Assembly (NCBI GenBank): GCA_050742455.1
Contig: JBOGIG010000005.1
Location: 1 to 24,426 of the forward strand
Length of the DNA: 24,426 bases
Source: JBOGIG01 sp050742455
Lineage (GTDB): Bacteria; Actinomycetota; Acidimicrobiia; Acidimicrobiales; JBOGIG01
Direction: 5' to 3'
This document shows positions 1 through 7,754 of the stretch, in pieces. Both the position numbers and the translations under genes were made by a program. Below the pieces are notes generated by a model, which worked only from the letters and a program-made list of their open reading frames with translations, made no database searches and had not been told where the DNA came from. Numbering within the stretch: position 1 is the stretch's first letter; each line of letters starts with the position of its first letter.

Positions 1-1
1 C

Positions 2-106
2 CAGTTCTTCCGAGTGATAGCCCTATCGCTGTCCACCGGTTGCGGCGAGTTCCAGTACGGGGACTCCAGCTTCTTGCTGTGCAAGGGTCAACAAACAGTC
101 AAGTAG
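2..106 (+). CDS. 3' end of an unidentified protein (partial)
   Basis: An open frame enters from the left edge and stops at TAG 104-106, giving 34 residues that end in LLCKGQQTVK. It contains two cysteines (in STGCGE and LLCKG). I do not recognise a family, and a frame this short can occur by chance. The 85 bases after it hold a -10-like element and a ribosome binding site for the next gene, which fits a gene boundary here. The beginning of the gene lies outside the window. Confidence 0.35.
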   Translation, partial: QFFRVIALSLSTGCGEFQYGDSSFLLCKGQQTVK

Positions 107-142
107 CGCAAAGGTCGACAGCCCGACTCACTCCGGTTCGTC

Positions 143-185
143 TATATTCGCAGCGACTCCTTGTGCGTCGGCAGCGGTCAGGTGA
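143..185 (+). promoter_or_regulatory. Candidate -10 box and ribosome binding site of the lipoprotein gene
   Basis: TATATT at 143-148 is a good -10 hexamer, but no -35 hexamer lies at the usual distance. AGGTGA at 180-185 is a Shine-Dalgarno sequence six bases before ATG 192. The predicted leader would be about 35 bases long. Confidence 0.35.
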
Positions 186-191
186 GAAATC

Positions 192-1355
192 ATGGATCTA
201 GCTGGTATTAAGAGGCTGTTGATTCAGCGCCCTAGGGCCATTGTTGCTGCAATAGCCATTGTGCCTGTGTTTTTGGCGAGCTGTGGCACCGGGTCAGGAG
301 CAGTGGCTACGAAGTTGGCCACCGTCACAAATCCGAAGTCCCCCAATTCCGTCGGAAGCCCACTCCTGGCACAGGACAACCTTCGGGGAAGAGTGTTCCC
401 ATCGGGGTCAGGATGGATTGTATCTCCGAGCGCAATGTGGATCACCCGGGATGGCGGCACCAGCTTTGTGTCCGTGCACCCGCCGATACCGCCGTCGGAG
501 GTAAGGGACGCCTACGTCACGGGCAGCCAGATGATCGTGGTGGGTATATCGGGCCAACGCCTGCTCGTCGTTCGTTCGGTAGACGCCGGTGGGACTTGGT
601 CGCAGGTGGCGCTACCCGCAGGATCAGGAGACGCCGGCTCGGCCGGATTGGTGGTGGCAGGAGGTACCGTCGTTGGTATATCGGTAATAGACCAGTCGTC
701 GGCTCAATTCTCTACCGGTGAGTGGTACGCGACCAAAGACCGGGGTAAAACATGGGTTCACAACCGGGCACCGGCCGGCGGGCAGGGCTCTGCCACGCCC
801 GGATATGTTTGGATCGCTCCTGTAGGGGGAACTCCACGTGCCGTCGTGTACCGAAGTGCCGATAGCGGAGCCAACTGGACGGCGATCGCTCTTCCCGGGG
901 GCGTAATTGCCTTGGGTGCGCCCCAGGCGTTGAGCGATGGTCGGATCGTCCTGGTGGGATCGGACAGCGCCCATCCGGGATCCTCGACTGTATATATGTC
1001 TGGCGACGCCCAGAATTTCAAGGTGCTTTCCACGGTATCGGTTGCGCACGCCTCCTCATCGGTGGCGGCTGACACGGTGTGGCTGGCGCCACCCGATGGT
1101 TCCCAAGTGGTCCGGGTATCGGCCAAGGGCCAAGCCACATCTGCAACGTCGCACGGATTTCCGACCAGCCCCAATGCGGCTGGGGTTGCAACCGGCCCAA
1201 ATGCTCTGAAGATCTATGCCTACTCTGATGTCGCCGGGTGGGCCGACGTTTTGCTGTCCAGTTGTGCATCGGGTAAGTCGTCCTGTTCTGAACGTCACGC
1301 GATCTTCCGGACACTCAACGGTGGGAAGAGCTGGAACACCCTGGTCCCCTCGTAA
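192..1355 (+). CDS. Putative lipoprotein with Asp-box (BNR-like) beta-propeller repeats
   Basis: The 387-residue product starts with a basic N-terminus (KRLLIQRPR), a hydrophobic stretch at about residues 16-29 and a lipobox LASC with Cys31. It is therefore probably exported and lipid-anchored on the outside of the membrane. The body carries repeated Asp-box strands of the type S/T-x-D-x-G-x-x-W: near residues 84-92 (TRDGGTSF), 128-136 (SVDAGGTW), 181-188 (TKDRGKTW), 221-229 (SADSGANW) and 372-381 (TLNGGKSW), with a weaker one near 269. These repeats are typical of sialidase/Ycf48-like propellers. Catalytic residues of a glycosidase cannot be assigned, so a binding or structural role is as likely as an enzymatic one. 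Two cysteines (358 and 365) could form a disulfide. ATG 192 is supported by the Shine-Dalgarno sequence at 180-185. The gene converges on hipA with six bases between the stop codons and is not part of the downstream housekeeping operons. Confidence 0.75.
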   Translation: MDLAGIKRLLIQRPRAIVAAIAIVPVFLASCGTGSGAVATKLATVTNPKSPNSVGSPLLAQDNLRGRVFPSGSGWIVSPSAMWITRDGGTSFVSVHPPIPPSEVRDAYVTGSQMIVVGISGQRLLVVRSVDAGGTWSQVALPAGSGDAGSAGLVVAGGTVVGISVIDQSSAQFSTGEWYATKDRGKTWVHNRAPAGGQGSATPGYVWIAPVGGTPRAVVYRSADSGANWTAIALPGGVIALGAPQALSDGRIVLVGSDSAHPGSSTVYMSGDAQNFKVLSTVSVAHASSSVAADTVWLAPPDGSQVVRVSAKGQATSATSHGFPTSPNAAGVATGPNALKIYAYSDVAGWADVLLSSCASGKSSCSERHAIFRTLNGGKSWNTLVPS

Positions 1356-1361
1356 GGGGGG

Positions 1362-2666
1362 TCAGCGCAGAGGTTTCGACCACGCATCGATATTCGCGGC
1401 AATGCCTTGTGCGACCGCCTCAGGCACCCCGGCTTCTTCGGCCTGGCTCATCCATTCGTCAACGGCACTGAGGACCTGCTCCATAATTCCCGCCGAACCC
1501 GGCACTGCAAAGCGATCGGCGACACTGTTGACGTCGTCACGATCGATGCCGACGGACTTGCCGTTTACAGCCATGAGATGCTGGCGCGTCCATTCACTAC
1601 CGGGCGCGTGAGCGTGTGTGACGTCGTATGCCGGTGAGAGCTGCCACGCGCCACCCTCGGGCAGCAAGAAGGAGAAGTTCTTGGAGTGGTCATCGCAATT
1701 GGCGGCGGCCACATTGAACACCATTCTTCGATATGCCTCGGCCCGCGCATCCGCTCCGAGACCAAGCTGTTCGATCTGGAGGAAGAGCTGCGCGTAGTCG
1801 TGCGCTCCGACCTGGCGGAAATCGAGATGCGAGAGAGCGCAAAGCGATTGGACGTGGATCTTGGCGCCGTCCGGCGTACGGTCGAAACGGCGCGTCATGA
1901 AATGAGCCCGCCCTCCCTCCTTGAGCAGGTGGCATTCGGTCATTGTGATGCCTGCGGCCGCGGCCATCCGAGAGTACGCGAATTCGATTCGCCCGTAGTG
2001 ACCTGACGCGCCCAAGTCCAAGTCAGGCCTCACGCCATCCAGCTTCAACAGCCAGTGTTCGAAGCCGGGGTCGGTTGGAACCTGCCCAGATCGCAGCTCG
2101 CCGGTATCGGGATTGAGTGCAACAACTGCCTTGGCTCGTGCACCACCTGCGGACGTGCCGACGGCGATTAGATGCGCGACGGCATCAGTCCTATTTCTTT
2201 CGTCAGTGATGTCTCCAGTGAGCGCACTTCGTGCCGCGACAACAAGTTCCGAAAGCTCGATGGCAGTCGACTTGCGCGTCCGCGGTCCGCGCATCGGGCG
2301 AAATTCAAGTGCGCCCATGCCCCTCCCCCCCAGGTAAGCGAGCCGGTCCAGGGGCGTGATGTTCGCTGGAAGCACGCCCTTGCCTGCAAGGTATGCCGTC
2401 GTCAGCGCATTGCCGAAGTCGTCCGGCAGCGAGTCGGCGATCATGGATGGAAGCCGGTAGTAGGTAAGTGGCGGAAGGTTTGGGAAGATGAATCGCGGCG
2501 CCAGGTCGCCTACCGACATTGTCGTCGGCGCAAGTTCAATGGCGAGGTCGCGCCACTTCTGGTCGTACTCGAAGACGTAGAAGCCTGAGCGTCCGTCGAG
2601 GGCGATGGCGCCCACTCGCGCTCCCCAGCACCTGACCTCGACGAGGTCGACACCCTCGTATGGCAT
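1362..2666 (-). CDS. hipA: HipA-family serine/threonine kinase toxin
   Basis: The product is a 434-residue kinase of the HipA family. In known members it is the toxin of a type II toxin-antitoxin pair and phosphorylates a translation component; E. coli HipA acts on GltX. The target here is unknown. Visible motifs are GRGMGALEF (about 114-122), the P-loop-like GTSAGGARAK (170-179), HWLLKL with the likely ATP-binding Lys208, HFMTRRFDR (255-263), the catalytic loop NCDDHSKN (323-330, with Asp325 and Asn330 as likely active residues) and the metal-binding LSPAYD (343-348). The N-terminal subdomain is present and all kinase motifs look intact, so the gene appears functional. It starts three bases after the antitoxin stop codon, as expected for a co-translated pair. 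The pair sits between a lipoprotein gene and aroC, runs against the surrounding genes and looks like an accessory insertion. Confidence 0.9.
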   Translation of the reverse strand: MPYEGVDLVEVRCWGARVGAIALDGRSGFYVFEYDQKWRDLAIELAPTTMSVGDLAPRFIFPNLPPLTYYRLPSMIADSLPDDFGNALTTAYLAGKGVLPANITPLDRLAYLGGRGMGALEFRPMRGPRTRKSTAIELSELVVAARSALTGDITDERNRTDAVAHLIAVGTSAGGARAKAVVALNPDTGELRSGQVPTDPGFEHWLLKLDGVRPDLDLGASGHYGRIEFAYSRMAAAAGITMTECHLLKEGGRAHFMTRRFDRTPDGAKIHVQSLCALSHLDFRQVGAHDYAQLFLQIEQLGLGADARAEAYRRMVFNVAAANCDDHSKNFSFLLPEGGAWQLSPAYDVTHAHAPGSEWTRQHLMAVNGKSVGIDRDDVNSVADRFAVPGSAGIMEQVLSAVDEWMSQAEEAGVPEAVAQGIAANIDAWSKPLR

Positions 2667-2669
2667 TGC

Positions 2670-2993
2670 TCAGGCCGGCTTGGCGCGTCGAGACCGCACC
2701 CGCACCGGAACACGCCCGGTGCGCTGCTTGGCCCGCAGCATCTGCATAGGAGAAACAGTCACCGTGGGAGCGAGACTCTCGAGCCAGTCCGATCGACCGA
2801 GAGCACGAGCCACGGCGATAACTGTCCTGAGCTGTGAACCCTTGCCCCGCTCGAGATTCGAGAGAGTGGCGACCGAAACGTTCGCCAGCGAGGCAAGTTG
2901 GCTTTGGTCCAGACCGCTGCTGACACGGGCATTGCGAGCCTGCTGGCCAATCAAGGCCTCCCACTCATCGACTGTCAGATGCTTCCGTTCCAT
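2670..2993 (-). CDS. hipB: HipB-like antitoxin, XRE-family DNA-binding protein
   Basis: The 107-residue protein has a Cro/C1-type helix-turn-helix at about residues 16-72: IGQQARNARVSSGLDQSQLA, then NVSVATLSNLERGKG. The C-terminal tail is rich in Arg and Lys (RVPVRVRSRRAKPA). HipB antitoxins neutralise HipA and repress their own operon by binding inverted repeats. I chose ATG at 2993 because an AGAGGA Shine-Dalgarno sequence lies eight bases before it and a promoter lies further upstream. An earlier in-frame GTG at 3035 has no ribosome binding site and would lie upstream of the predicted transcript start. The gene precedes hipA by three bases. Confidence 0.85.
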   Translation of the reverse strand: MERKHLTVDEWEALIGQQARNARVSSGLDQSQLASLANVSVATLSNLERGKGSQLRTVIAVARALGRSDWLESLAPTVTVSPMQMLRAKQRTGRVPVRVRSRRAKPA

Positions 2994-3037
2994 CGTTAAG
3001 ATCCTCTGTGTTAACTGGTTCAGATCCTTCAACACCT

Positions 3038-3082
3038 AGGTTACTACGAGTTAGCTTGATGGGCAATCGCTAACCGTCTAAC
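3038..3082 (-). promoter_or_regulatory. hipBA promoter with operator-like inverted repeats
   Basis: Read on the minus strand, TTGCCC (3061-3066) and TAACCT (3038-3043) are separated by exactly 17 bases and form a plausible -35/-10 pair. Transcription would start near 3031, leaving a short leader with the AGAGGA site before hipB. The inverted repeat GTTAGC (3050-3055) / GCTAAC (3069-3074) overlaps the spacer and the -35 box, and a further CTAAC lies at 3078-3082. This placement suits autorepression by HipB. The boxes are visible in the sequence; binding is inferred. Confidence 0.55.
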
Positions 3083-3203
3083 TCTAAGAAATCTAGGGTT
3101 TAAATGGAATGAGACATCTAACATGGAGATTAATAGGTTTATCCCGGAGTTACGTGGTCAGACCCTGAGAGTGTTTTGGCCAATCGAAGGTCCATGGGCG
3201 CAT

Positions 3204-3209
3204 TAGATT
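3204..3209 (+). promoter_or_regulatory. -10 element for probable leaderless aroC transcript
   Basis: TAGATT lies seven bases before the aroC GTG at 3217, and no Shine-Dalgarno sequence intervenes. This is the spacing of leaderless actinobacterial promoters, where transcription starts at or next to the start codon. No convincing -35 box is visible. Confidence 0.4.
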
Positions 3210-3216
3210 CTTGGTC

Positions 3217-4404
3217 GTGCTCCGCTTCTTGACAGCAGGGGAATCCCATGGAAGGGCACTCGTCGTGATCGTCGAGGGTCTGCCTGCTGGCCTCGAACTG
3301 GAGCACAAGGAGGTGGCGGGCGAGTTGGCCCGGCGCCGTTTGGGCTACGGGCGGGGACCCCGCATGCGCTTCGAGGCCGACGAGGTCACCCTGCTCGCGG
3401 GGATCCGCCACGGTCGCACCCTGGGATCGCCGGTGGCCATCGAGATCGCCAACACCGAATGGCCCAAGTGGGAAGCCGAGATGTCGCCTGACCCCGGGGC
3501 GCCGGCCAAGCTCCTCACCCAACCTCGGCCCGGACACGCCGATCTGCCCGGCATGCAGAAGTACGGATTCGACGATGCTCGGGACGTTCTGGAACGAGCT
3601 TCGGCCCGCGAGACCGCAGCCCGAGTGGCGGCCGGGTGCTGCGCCAAGGCTCTGTTGGCCCACTTGGGCATAGCGATCGTCAGCCACGTGATCTCAGTGG
3701 GTTCGGCCGTTTCGACCGGCGACCGGCGCCCGGGACCCGAGGACCTGGACCAAATCGATGCCTCCGAGGTTCGCTGCATCGATCCGCAAGCCGAGCGGGC
3801 CATGGTGGCCGAGATCAAGGCCGCGGCCAAGGACGGCGACTCGCTGGGCGGCGTGGTGGAGGTACTGGCATACGGGGTGCCCGTGGGCCTGGGCAGCCAC
3901 GTCCATTGGGACCGCAAGCTCGACGCCCTCCTGGCCCAGGCTCTCATGAGCATTCAGGCCGTCAAGGCGGTCAGCATCGGGGATGGGGCCGAAGTGGCAA
4001 TGCTGCGGGGTTCCGTGGCCCACGACGCCATCACCTGGGACGGGGCCACCCAGTCCTACGAGAGGCTCACCGGTCGGGCCGGCGGCATCGAGGGGGGCAT
4101 TTCCACCGGTGCGTTGATCTCGGCACGCCTGTCCATGAAGCCCCTGGCCACGCTCAATCGGCCTGTATTGGGAACGGTGGACGTGGTGACCAAGGCCGAG
4201 ACGATCTCGTTCAAGGAGCGCACCGACGTAACTGCGGTTCCGGCGATGGGGGTGGTCGCCGAGACGATGATGGCTCTCGTGTTGGCGTCGGAGGCCATGC
4301 GTAAATTCGGCGGCGACTCGGTGAGCGAGATGGTCCGCAACCTTGATTCATTCCGCGACCACATTCACCTGAGTCCTTCGGCCGCTGCCTCCGCACCGCG
4401 CTGA
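3217..4404 (+). CDS. aroC: Chorismate synthase
   Basis: This enzyme converts 5-enolpyruvylshikimate-3-phosphate to chorismate, the last step of the shikimate pathway, using reduced FMN. The 395-residue product has the family signatures in order: LTAGESHG at the N-terminus, RRRLGYGRGPRM, RPGHADLPG, ASARETAARVAAG, GRAGGIEGGISTG and FKERTDVTAVPAMGVVAE. The length is normal. I chose GTG 3217, which gives the usual MLRFLTAGESHG beginning. A TTG six bases upstream adds only two residues and would overlap the predicted transcript start. The stop codon overlaps the aroK-aroB start by one base (TGATG), so the shikimate genes are probably co-transcribed and translationally coupled. Confidence 0.97.
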   Translation: MLRFLTAGESHGRALVVIVEGLPAGLELEHKEVAGELARRRLGYGRGPRMRFEADEVTLLAGIRHGRTLGSPVAIEIANTEWPKWEAEMSPDPGAPAKLLTQPRPGHADLPGMQKYGFDDARDVLERASARETAARVAAGCCAKALLAHLGIAIVSHVISVGSAVSTGDRRPGPEDLDQIDASEVRCIDPQAERAMVAEIKAAAKDGDSLGGVVEVLAYGVPVGLGSHVHWDRKLDALLAQALMSIQAVKAVSIGDGAEVAMLRGSVAHDAITWDGATQSYERLTGRAGGIEGGISTGALISARLSMKPLATLNRPVLGTVDVVTKAETISFKERTDVTAVPAMGVVAETMMALVLASEAMRKFGGDSVSEMVRNLDSFRDHIHLSPSAAASAPR

Positions 4405-6179
4405 TGCCACGTCCAAATCACTCCAACCCGATCACCAAGAGGGTGTTCCTGGTGGGCATGATGGGGGCCGGGAAGACGACGGTGGGCCATGCCCTGGCGG
4501 CCCGAATGGGTTGGACATTTCTGGATTCCGATGCCGAGGTAGAAGCGGCCACAGGGATGACGGTGCCCCAGATATTTACCCGGCAGGGCGAGGCGGCCTT
4601 TCGGGCGGAGGAGTCGGCGGTGCTGATGCAGGCGTGCTCCCGGTCCGACCCGGTTGTCGTAGCGGTGGCCGGGGGAGCGGTACTGGACGCAACCAACCGC
4701 CAGGCCATGGCGGATTCGGGGCAAGTGGTGTGGCTCCGGGCCGATATCGGGACCCTGGCCCGTCGGGTGGGTGACGGCCAGGGCCGGCCCCTGTTGGGGG
4801 AGGACCCTGCGGCGGCGCTGGCCGAACTGGAAAGATGGCGACGTCCGCTGTATCAGGAGCTGGCCAAGGTCGTGGTGGACGTGGACCGCCACAGCCCCGA
4901 GGACCTGGTCGATGTCATCGTGGGGTCGCTGGAACTGGGCGGATCAGCTGGGGACACGGACGACACCGGCGCCAACGACACGGGCACCAACGACCCCGGC
5001 GCCAACGACACCGGTGACGGACTGATCAGCATTCCGGTGGAGCTCGAGCATCGGGGCTATTCGGTTCTGGTCGGTCCCGGTGCGATCACCCGCCTGGCCG
5101 GGATCGTGGCAGCGACGGTGCCAGGAGCGCGGCGGGCCGCCGTCGTAACCCAGGCCGGCGTCGGGGTGAAGATTTCAAGCGGGCTCCCAGAGGATTATTT
5201 CGACGTGAAGGACGGGGAGGGTGCCAAATCACTGGCTACAGTCGAGCAGCTCTGCCGGGGCTTTGCCCAGGTCGGGCTGGCCCGTTGCGACGTGGTGGTC
5301 GCCGTGGGAGGTGGGGTGGTGACCGACGTCGCCGGCTTCGCCGCAGCCTCTTATCACCGCGGAGTGAGCGTGATCCACGTGCCCACCACGCTGTTGGGCC
5401 AAATAGATGCAGCCATCGGGGGGAAGACCGGGGTCAATCTACCCGAGGGCAAGAACCTGGTTGGCGCGTTCTGGCAGCCGGCAGCGGTGATTTGCGACAC
5501 CGATACCCTCCTGACCCTGCCCCACCGGGAACAGCTGAGCGGGCGGGGGGAGATGGCCAAGTACTCATTCTTGGGGGCGCCTCCCAATCTCCATCGCATG
5601 ACATTGACCGAGCAGGTGGCGACCTGCGTGGCCCTCAAGGCTTCTGTAGTCGCCGGGGATGAGCGGGAGGGGGGGCGGCGGGCCATCCTGAACTACGGCC
5701 ATACCCTCGCCCACGCCCTCGAAGCCCAGACATTTCATCCCGACCCGGGGTCGGATGCCAGCTACGGAGCCGGCGACGTGTTGTCGCCTGATCGCGTTTC
5801 GGGGCCACTTCGCCAGGGCGGGTCCCTTCGCCAGGGCGGGTCCCTTCGCCATGGCGAGGCCGTCGCCATCGGATTGGCTTTTGCCGCCCGCTTGGCGCAC
5901 CGGCTGGGGCGCATCGACGGGGATCGGGTCATCTTCCATGACGAAGTTCTGACAACCTATGGGCTCTCCGGGGACCTGCCCGAATGGGTGGATGCTGATC
6001 TGACCGTAAGTCTTATGGGTAGGGACAAGAAAGCCACCCGGGGATTGACCTTCGTGCTCGACGGCCCAGAGGGGGTGGAGTTGGTGGAAGGCATCCGGTC
6101 GCTCGACGTCCTGGCCGTCCTTGCCGACATGGCGGTCACCGGCAACGATGCGGGACAGCCCAGGCAGGCGAGGCCATGA
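4404..6179 (+). CDS. aroKB: Bifunctional shikimate kinase / 3-dehydroquinate synthase fusion
   Basis: One 591-residue frame encodes two shikimate-pathway enzymes. The N-terminal AroK (about 1-180) has the P-loop GMMGAGKTT (18-26), the shikimate-binding LDSDAEVE and the AGGAV loop. It phosphorylates shikimate. The C-terminal AroB (about 208-591) forms 3-dehydroquinate from DAHP, with the NAD-binding GGGVVTDVAGF, HVPTTLLGQIDAAIGGKTGV and metal ligands Glu383 (GEMAKY), His433 (NYGHTLAHALE) and His483 (HGEAV). The domains are joined by a Gly/Asp/Asn/Thr repeat linker (187-205). The two histidine ligands are 50 residues apart, against about 17 in E. coli AroB. The extra residues include three tandem copies of an LRQGGS/LRHGEA-type unit placed against His483. 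No stop or frameshift separates the domains, so the fusion is real in this sequence. The stop overlaps the aroQ start by four bases (ATGA). Confidence 0.93.
   Translation: MPRPNHSNPITKRVFLVGMMGAGKTTVGHALAARMGWTFLDSDAEVEAATGMTVPQIFTRQGEAAFRAEESAVLMQACSRSDPVVVAVAGGAVLDATNRQAMADSGQVVWLRADIGTLARRVGDGQGRPLLGEDPAAALAELERWRRPLYQELAKVVVDVDRHSPEDLVDVIVGSLELGGSAGDTDDTGANDTGTNDPGANDTGDGLISIPVELEHRGYSVLVGPGAITRLAGIVAATVPGARRAAVVTQAGVGVKISSGLPEDYFDVKDGEGAKSLATVEQLCRGFAQVGLARCDVVVAVGGGVVTDVAGFAAASYHRGVSVIHVPTTLLGQIDAAIGGKTGVNLPEGKNLVGAFWQPAAVICDTDTLLTLPHREQLSGRGEMAKYSFLGAPPNLHRMTLTEQVATCVALKASVVAGDEREGGRRAILNYGHTLAHALEAQTFHPDPGSDASYGAGDVLSPDRVSGPLRQGGSLRQGGSLRHGEAVAIGLAFAARLAHRLGRIDGDRVIFHDEVLTTYGLSGDLPEWVDADLTVSLMGRDKKATRGLTFVLDGPEGVELVEGIRSLDVLAVLADMAVTGNDAGQPRQARP
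4962..5018 (+). repeat. 15-bp tandem repeat encoding the AroK-AroB linker
   Basis: Units start at 4962, 4977 and 4992, with a partial fourth at 5007. They encode DTGAN, DTGTN, DPGAN and DTGD. The first unit is GACACCGGCGCCAAC. The copies differ by single bases, so the expansion is not brand new. It sits exactly between the two enzyme domains. Confidence 0.9.
5808..5861 (+). repeat. Three 18-bp tandem units inside aroB next to a zinc-ligand codon
   Basis: CTTCGCCAGGGCGGGTCC occurs at 5808-5825 and again, identically, at 5826-5843. A third, diverged copy at 5844-5861 (CTTCGCCATGGCGAGGCC) encodes the conserved LRHGEA with ligand His483. The first two copies therefore look like duplications of the active-site codons in which His and Glu have been lost. 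Confidence 0.9.
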
Positions 6180-6619
6180 CCAAGCCACTGGTGCTCTTGC
6201 TGTCAGGCCCCAACCTGAGCCAATTGGGTCATCGCCAGCCCGAGATCTATGGCGCCGACACCCTGGCTGAACACGTACAACGGGCCCGGGATACCGCGGC
6301 CCGGCTGGATTTGGATCTGGAGCACTTCGTTTCGGACCACGAGGGCGAACTGGTGGGAGCGGTGCACGGGGCACGGGACAGGGTTGCGGCAATTGTGGTC
6401 AATGCCGGGGCGCTGACGCACTATTCGTGGTCGCTGCACGATGCCCTGGCCGGGTTTGCCGGTCCGGTAGTGGAATTGCACCTGTCTAACCCCGCGGCCC
6501 GGGAGTCCTGGCGCCATACCTCGGTGTTGGCTCCGGCATGCGCTGGGAGCATCGCCGGATTCGGTGGCTTGGGCTACGAGTTGGCGCTGAACGCCGTGGC
6601 TCGCCTCCTGGACAAATAG
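6176..6619 (+). CDS. aroQ: Type II 3-dehydroquinate dehydratase
   Basis: The 147-residue protein removes water from 3-dehydroquinate to give 3-dehydroshikimate, the step after AroB. Family marks are LLSGPNLSQLGHRQPEIYG near the N-terminus, with the catalytic Asn of GPNL, the Arg and the Tyr retained, then VVNAGALTHYSWSLHDAL and VELHLSNPAARE with the catalytic His. The length is normal for the dodecameric type II enzyme. ATG 6176 overlaps the aroK-aroB stop by four bases. The last codons (VARLLDK, stop) and the following 15 bases are duplicated 72 bases downstream. Confidence 0.95.
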   Translation: MTKPLVLLLSGPNLSQLGHRQPEIYGADTLAEHVQRARDTAARLDLDLEHFVSDHEGELVGAVHGARDRVAAIVVNAGALTHYSWSLHDALAGFAGPVVELHLSNPAARESWRHTSVLAPACAGSIAGFGGLGYELALNAVARLLDK

Positions 6620-6703
6620 GGTGCGATGCCCGTGGCCAGCTCCAGGGCCGAGGACGTCAGCGCCCGGGTGGCTCGCCTCCTGGACAAATAGGGTGCGATG
6701 CCC
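6596..6703 (+). repeat. 36-bp perfect direct repeat spanning the aroQ 3' end
   Basis: The same 36 bases occur at 6596-6631 and 6668-6703, a 72-base period. The first copy holds the last seven codons and the TAG of aroQ, then GGTGCG and an ATG. The second copy repeats all of this, including the stop and the ATG. The 36 bases between the copies are unique. A repeat of this length with no mismatch indicates a recent local duplication. Confidence 0.93.
6626..6691 (+). pseudogene. 21-residue ORF, possible remnant of a gene lost between aroQ and efp
   Basis: ATG 6626 to TAG 6689-6691 encodes 21 residues starting MPVASSRAEDVSARVARL and ending LDK. The frame enters the second copy of the 36-bp repeat and stops on the duplicated aroQ stop codon. 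In many actinobacteria a Xaa-Pro aminopeptidase lies between aroQ and efp, and its N-terminus often has this kind of Arg/Ala-rich helix. I infer that this may be the stub of such a gene. It may equally be chance or a tiny peptide. Confidence 0.3.
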
Positions 6704-6709
6704 AGCCAC

Positions 6710-6765
6710 TAAGCTGGGTGGTCCATGACACCGCTTTATTCACCGAACCCATCAAACGAGTCCTG

Positions 6766-6766
<1 letters not shown>
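6710..6766 (+). promoter_or_regulatory. Candidate efp promoter and 13-codon leader ORF overlapping the efp start
   Basis: TAAGCT at 6710-6715 resembles a -10 box (the same hexamer precedes def) and is followed nine bases later by ATG 6725. That ATG opens a 13-codon ORF, MTPLYSPNPSNES, whose TGA (6764-6766) shares its A with the efp ATG. Efp has no clear Shine-Dalgarno sequence of its own, so translational coupling is plausible. CCCAGC (6701-6706) and GCTGGG (6713-6718) could also form a six-base-pair hairpin over the -10 box. Confidence 0.35.
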
Positions 6767-7326
<560 letters not shown>

Positions 7327-7341
7327 GAGGTCGTGGCCCCC

Positions 7342-7740
7342 ATGCCGACCGGCACTCGCCGGGAAGCCCGCGAGAGGGCCTTGGCCCTGCTCTACGAAGC
7401 CGATTCCAAGGGCCTTAGTCCGAGCGAGGTCCTGGTCCAGTTGCCGGTGGCCCCCGATGAATTCGTAATTCGACTGGTTCGTGGCGTGGCTACCCACGAT
7501 TCCCAAATAGACGAGTTGCTCTCCCGGCTTGCCCGGGAGTGGGTCTTGGAACGCATGCCGGTGGTGGACCGAAGCCTCCTACGCCTTGCCACTTACGAGC
7601 TTCTGTTCGACTCAGAGACTCCGATTGCCGCGGTGATCAACGAAGCCGTCGAGCTGGCCAAGATCTATTCGACCGAGGAATCGGGACGATTTGTCAACGG
7701 CATTCTCTCGGCAGTGGCGGCCGAGGTCCGGGCCGGCTGA
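7342..7740 (+). CDS. nusB: Transcription antitermination factor NusB
   Basis: NusB, with S10 (NusE), binds boxA RNA and supports antitermination, mainly in rRNA operons. The 132-residue all-helical protein starts TGTRREARERALALLYEAD, the standard NusB opening, and contains WVLERMPVVDRSLLRLATYEL and the conserved AVINEAVELAKIYSTEESGRFVNGILSAV region (given here only as a landmark near residues 95-125). An AGGAGG site at 7325-7330 overlaps the efp stop. It is 11 bases before ATG 7342 but only two before an in-frame GTG at 7333, so ATG is preferred. The TGA stop (7738-7740) is also the TG of the extended -10 promoter for the pyr operon. Confidence 0.93.
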   Translation: MPTGTRREARERALALLYEADSKGLSPSEVLVQLPVAPDEFVIRLVRGVATHDSQIDELLSRLAREWVLERMPVVDRSLLRLATYELLFDSETPIAAVINEAVELAKIYSTEESGRFVNGILSAVAAEVRAG

Positions 7741-7746
7741 TATGAT
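7738..7746 (+). promoter_or_regulatory. Extended -10 promoter of the pyr operon
   Basis: TGATATGAT is an extended -10 element (TG, one base, TATGAT at 7741-7746). There is no good -35 hexamer, which the TG extension can compensate for. Transcription would start near 7752-7754, one or two bases before the PyrR-binding hairpin. The TG lies within the nusB stop codon. Confidence 0.6.
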
Positions 7747-7754
7747 TGGGTCGA

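Noticed and set aside
5565..6392. 275-codon minus-strand open frame opposite aroB and aroQ
   Set aside because: Antisense to conserved coding sequence; its apparent repeats are the aroB repeat read backwards.
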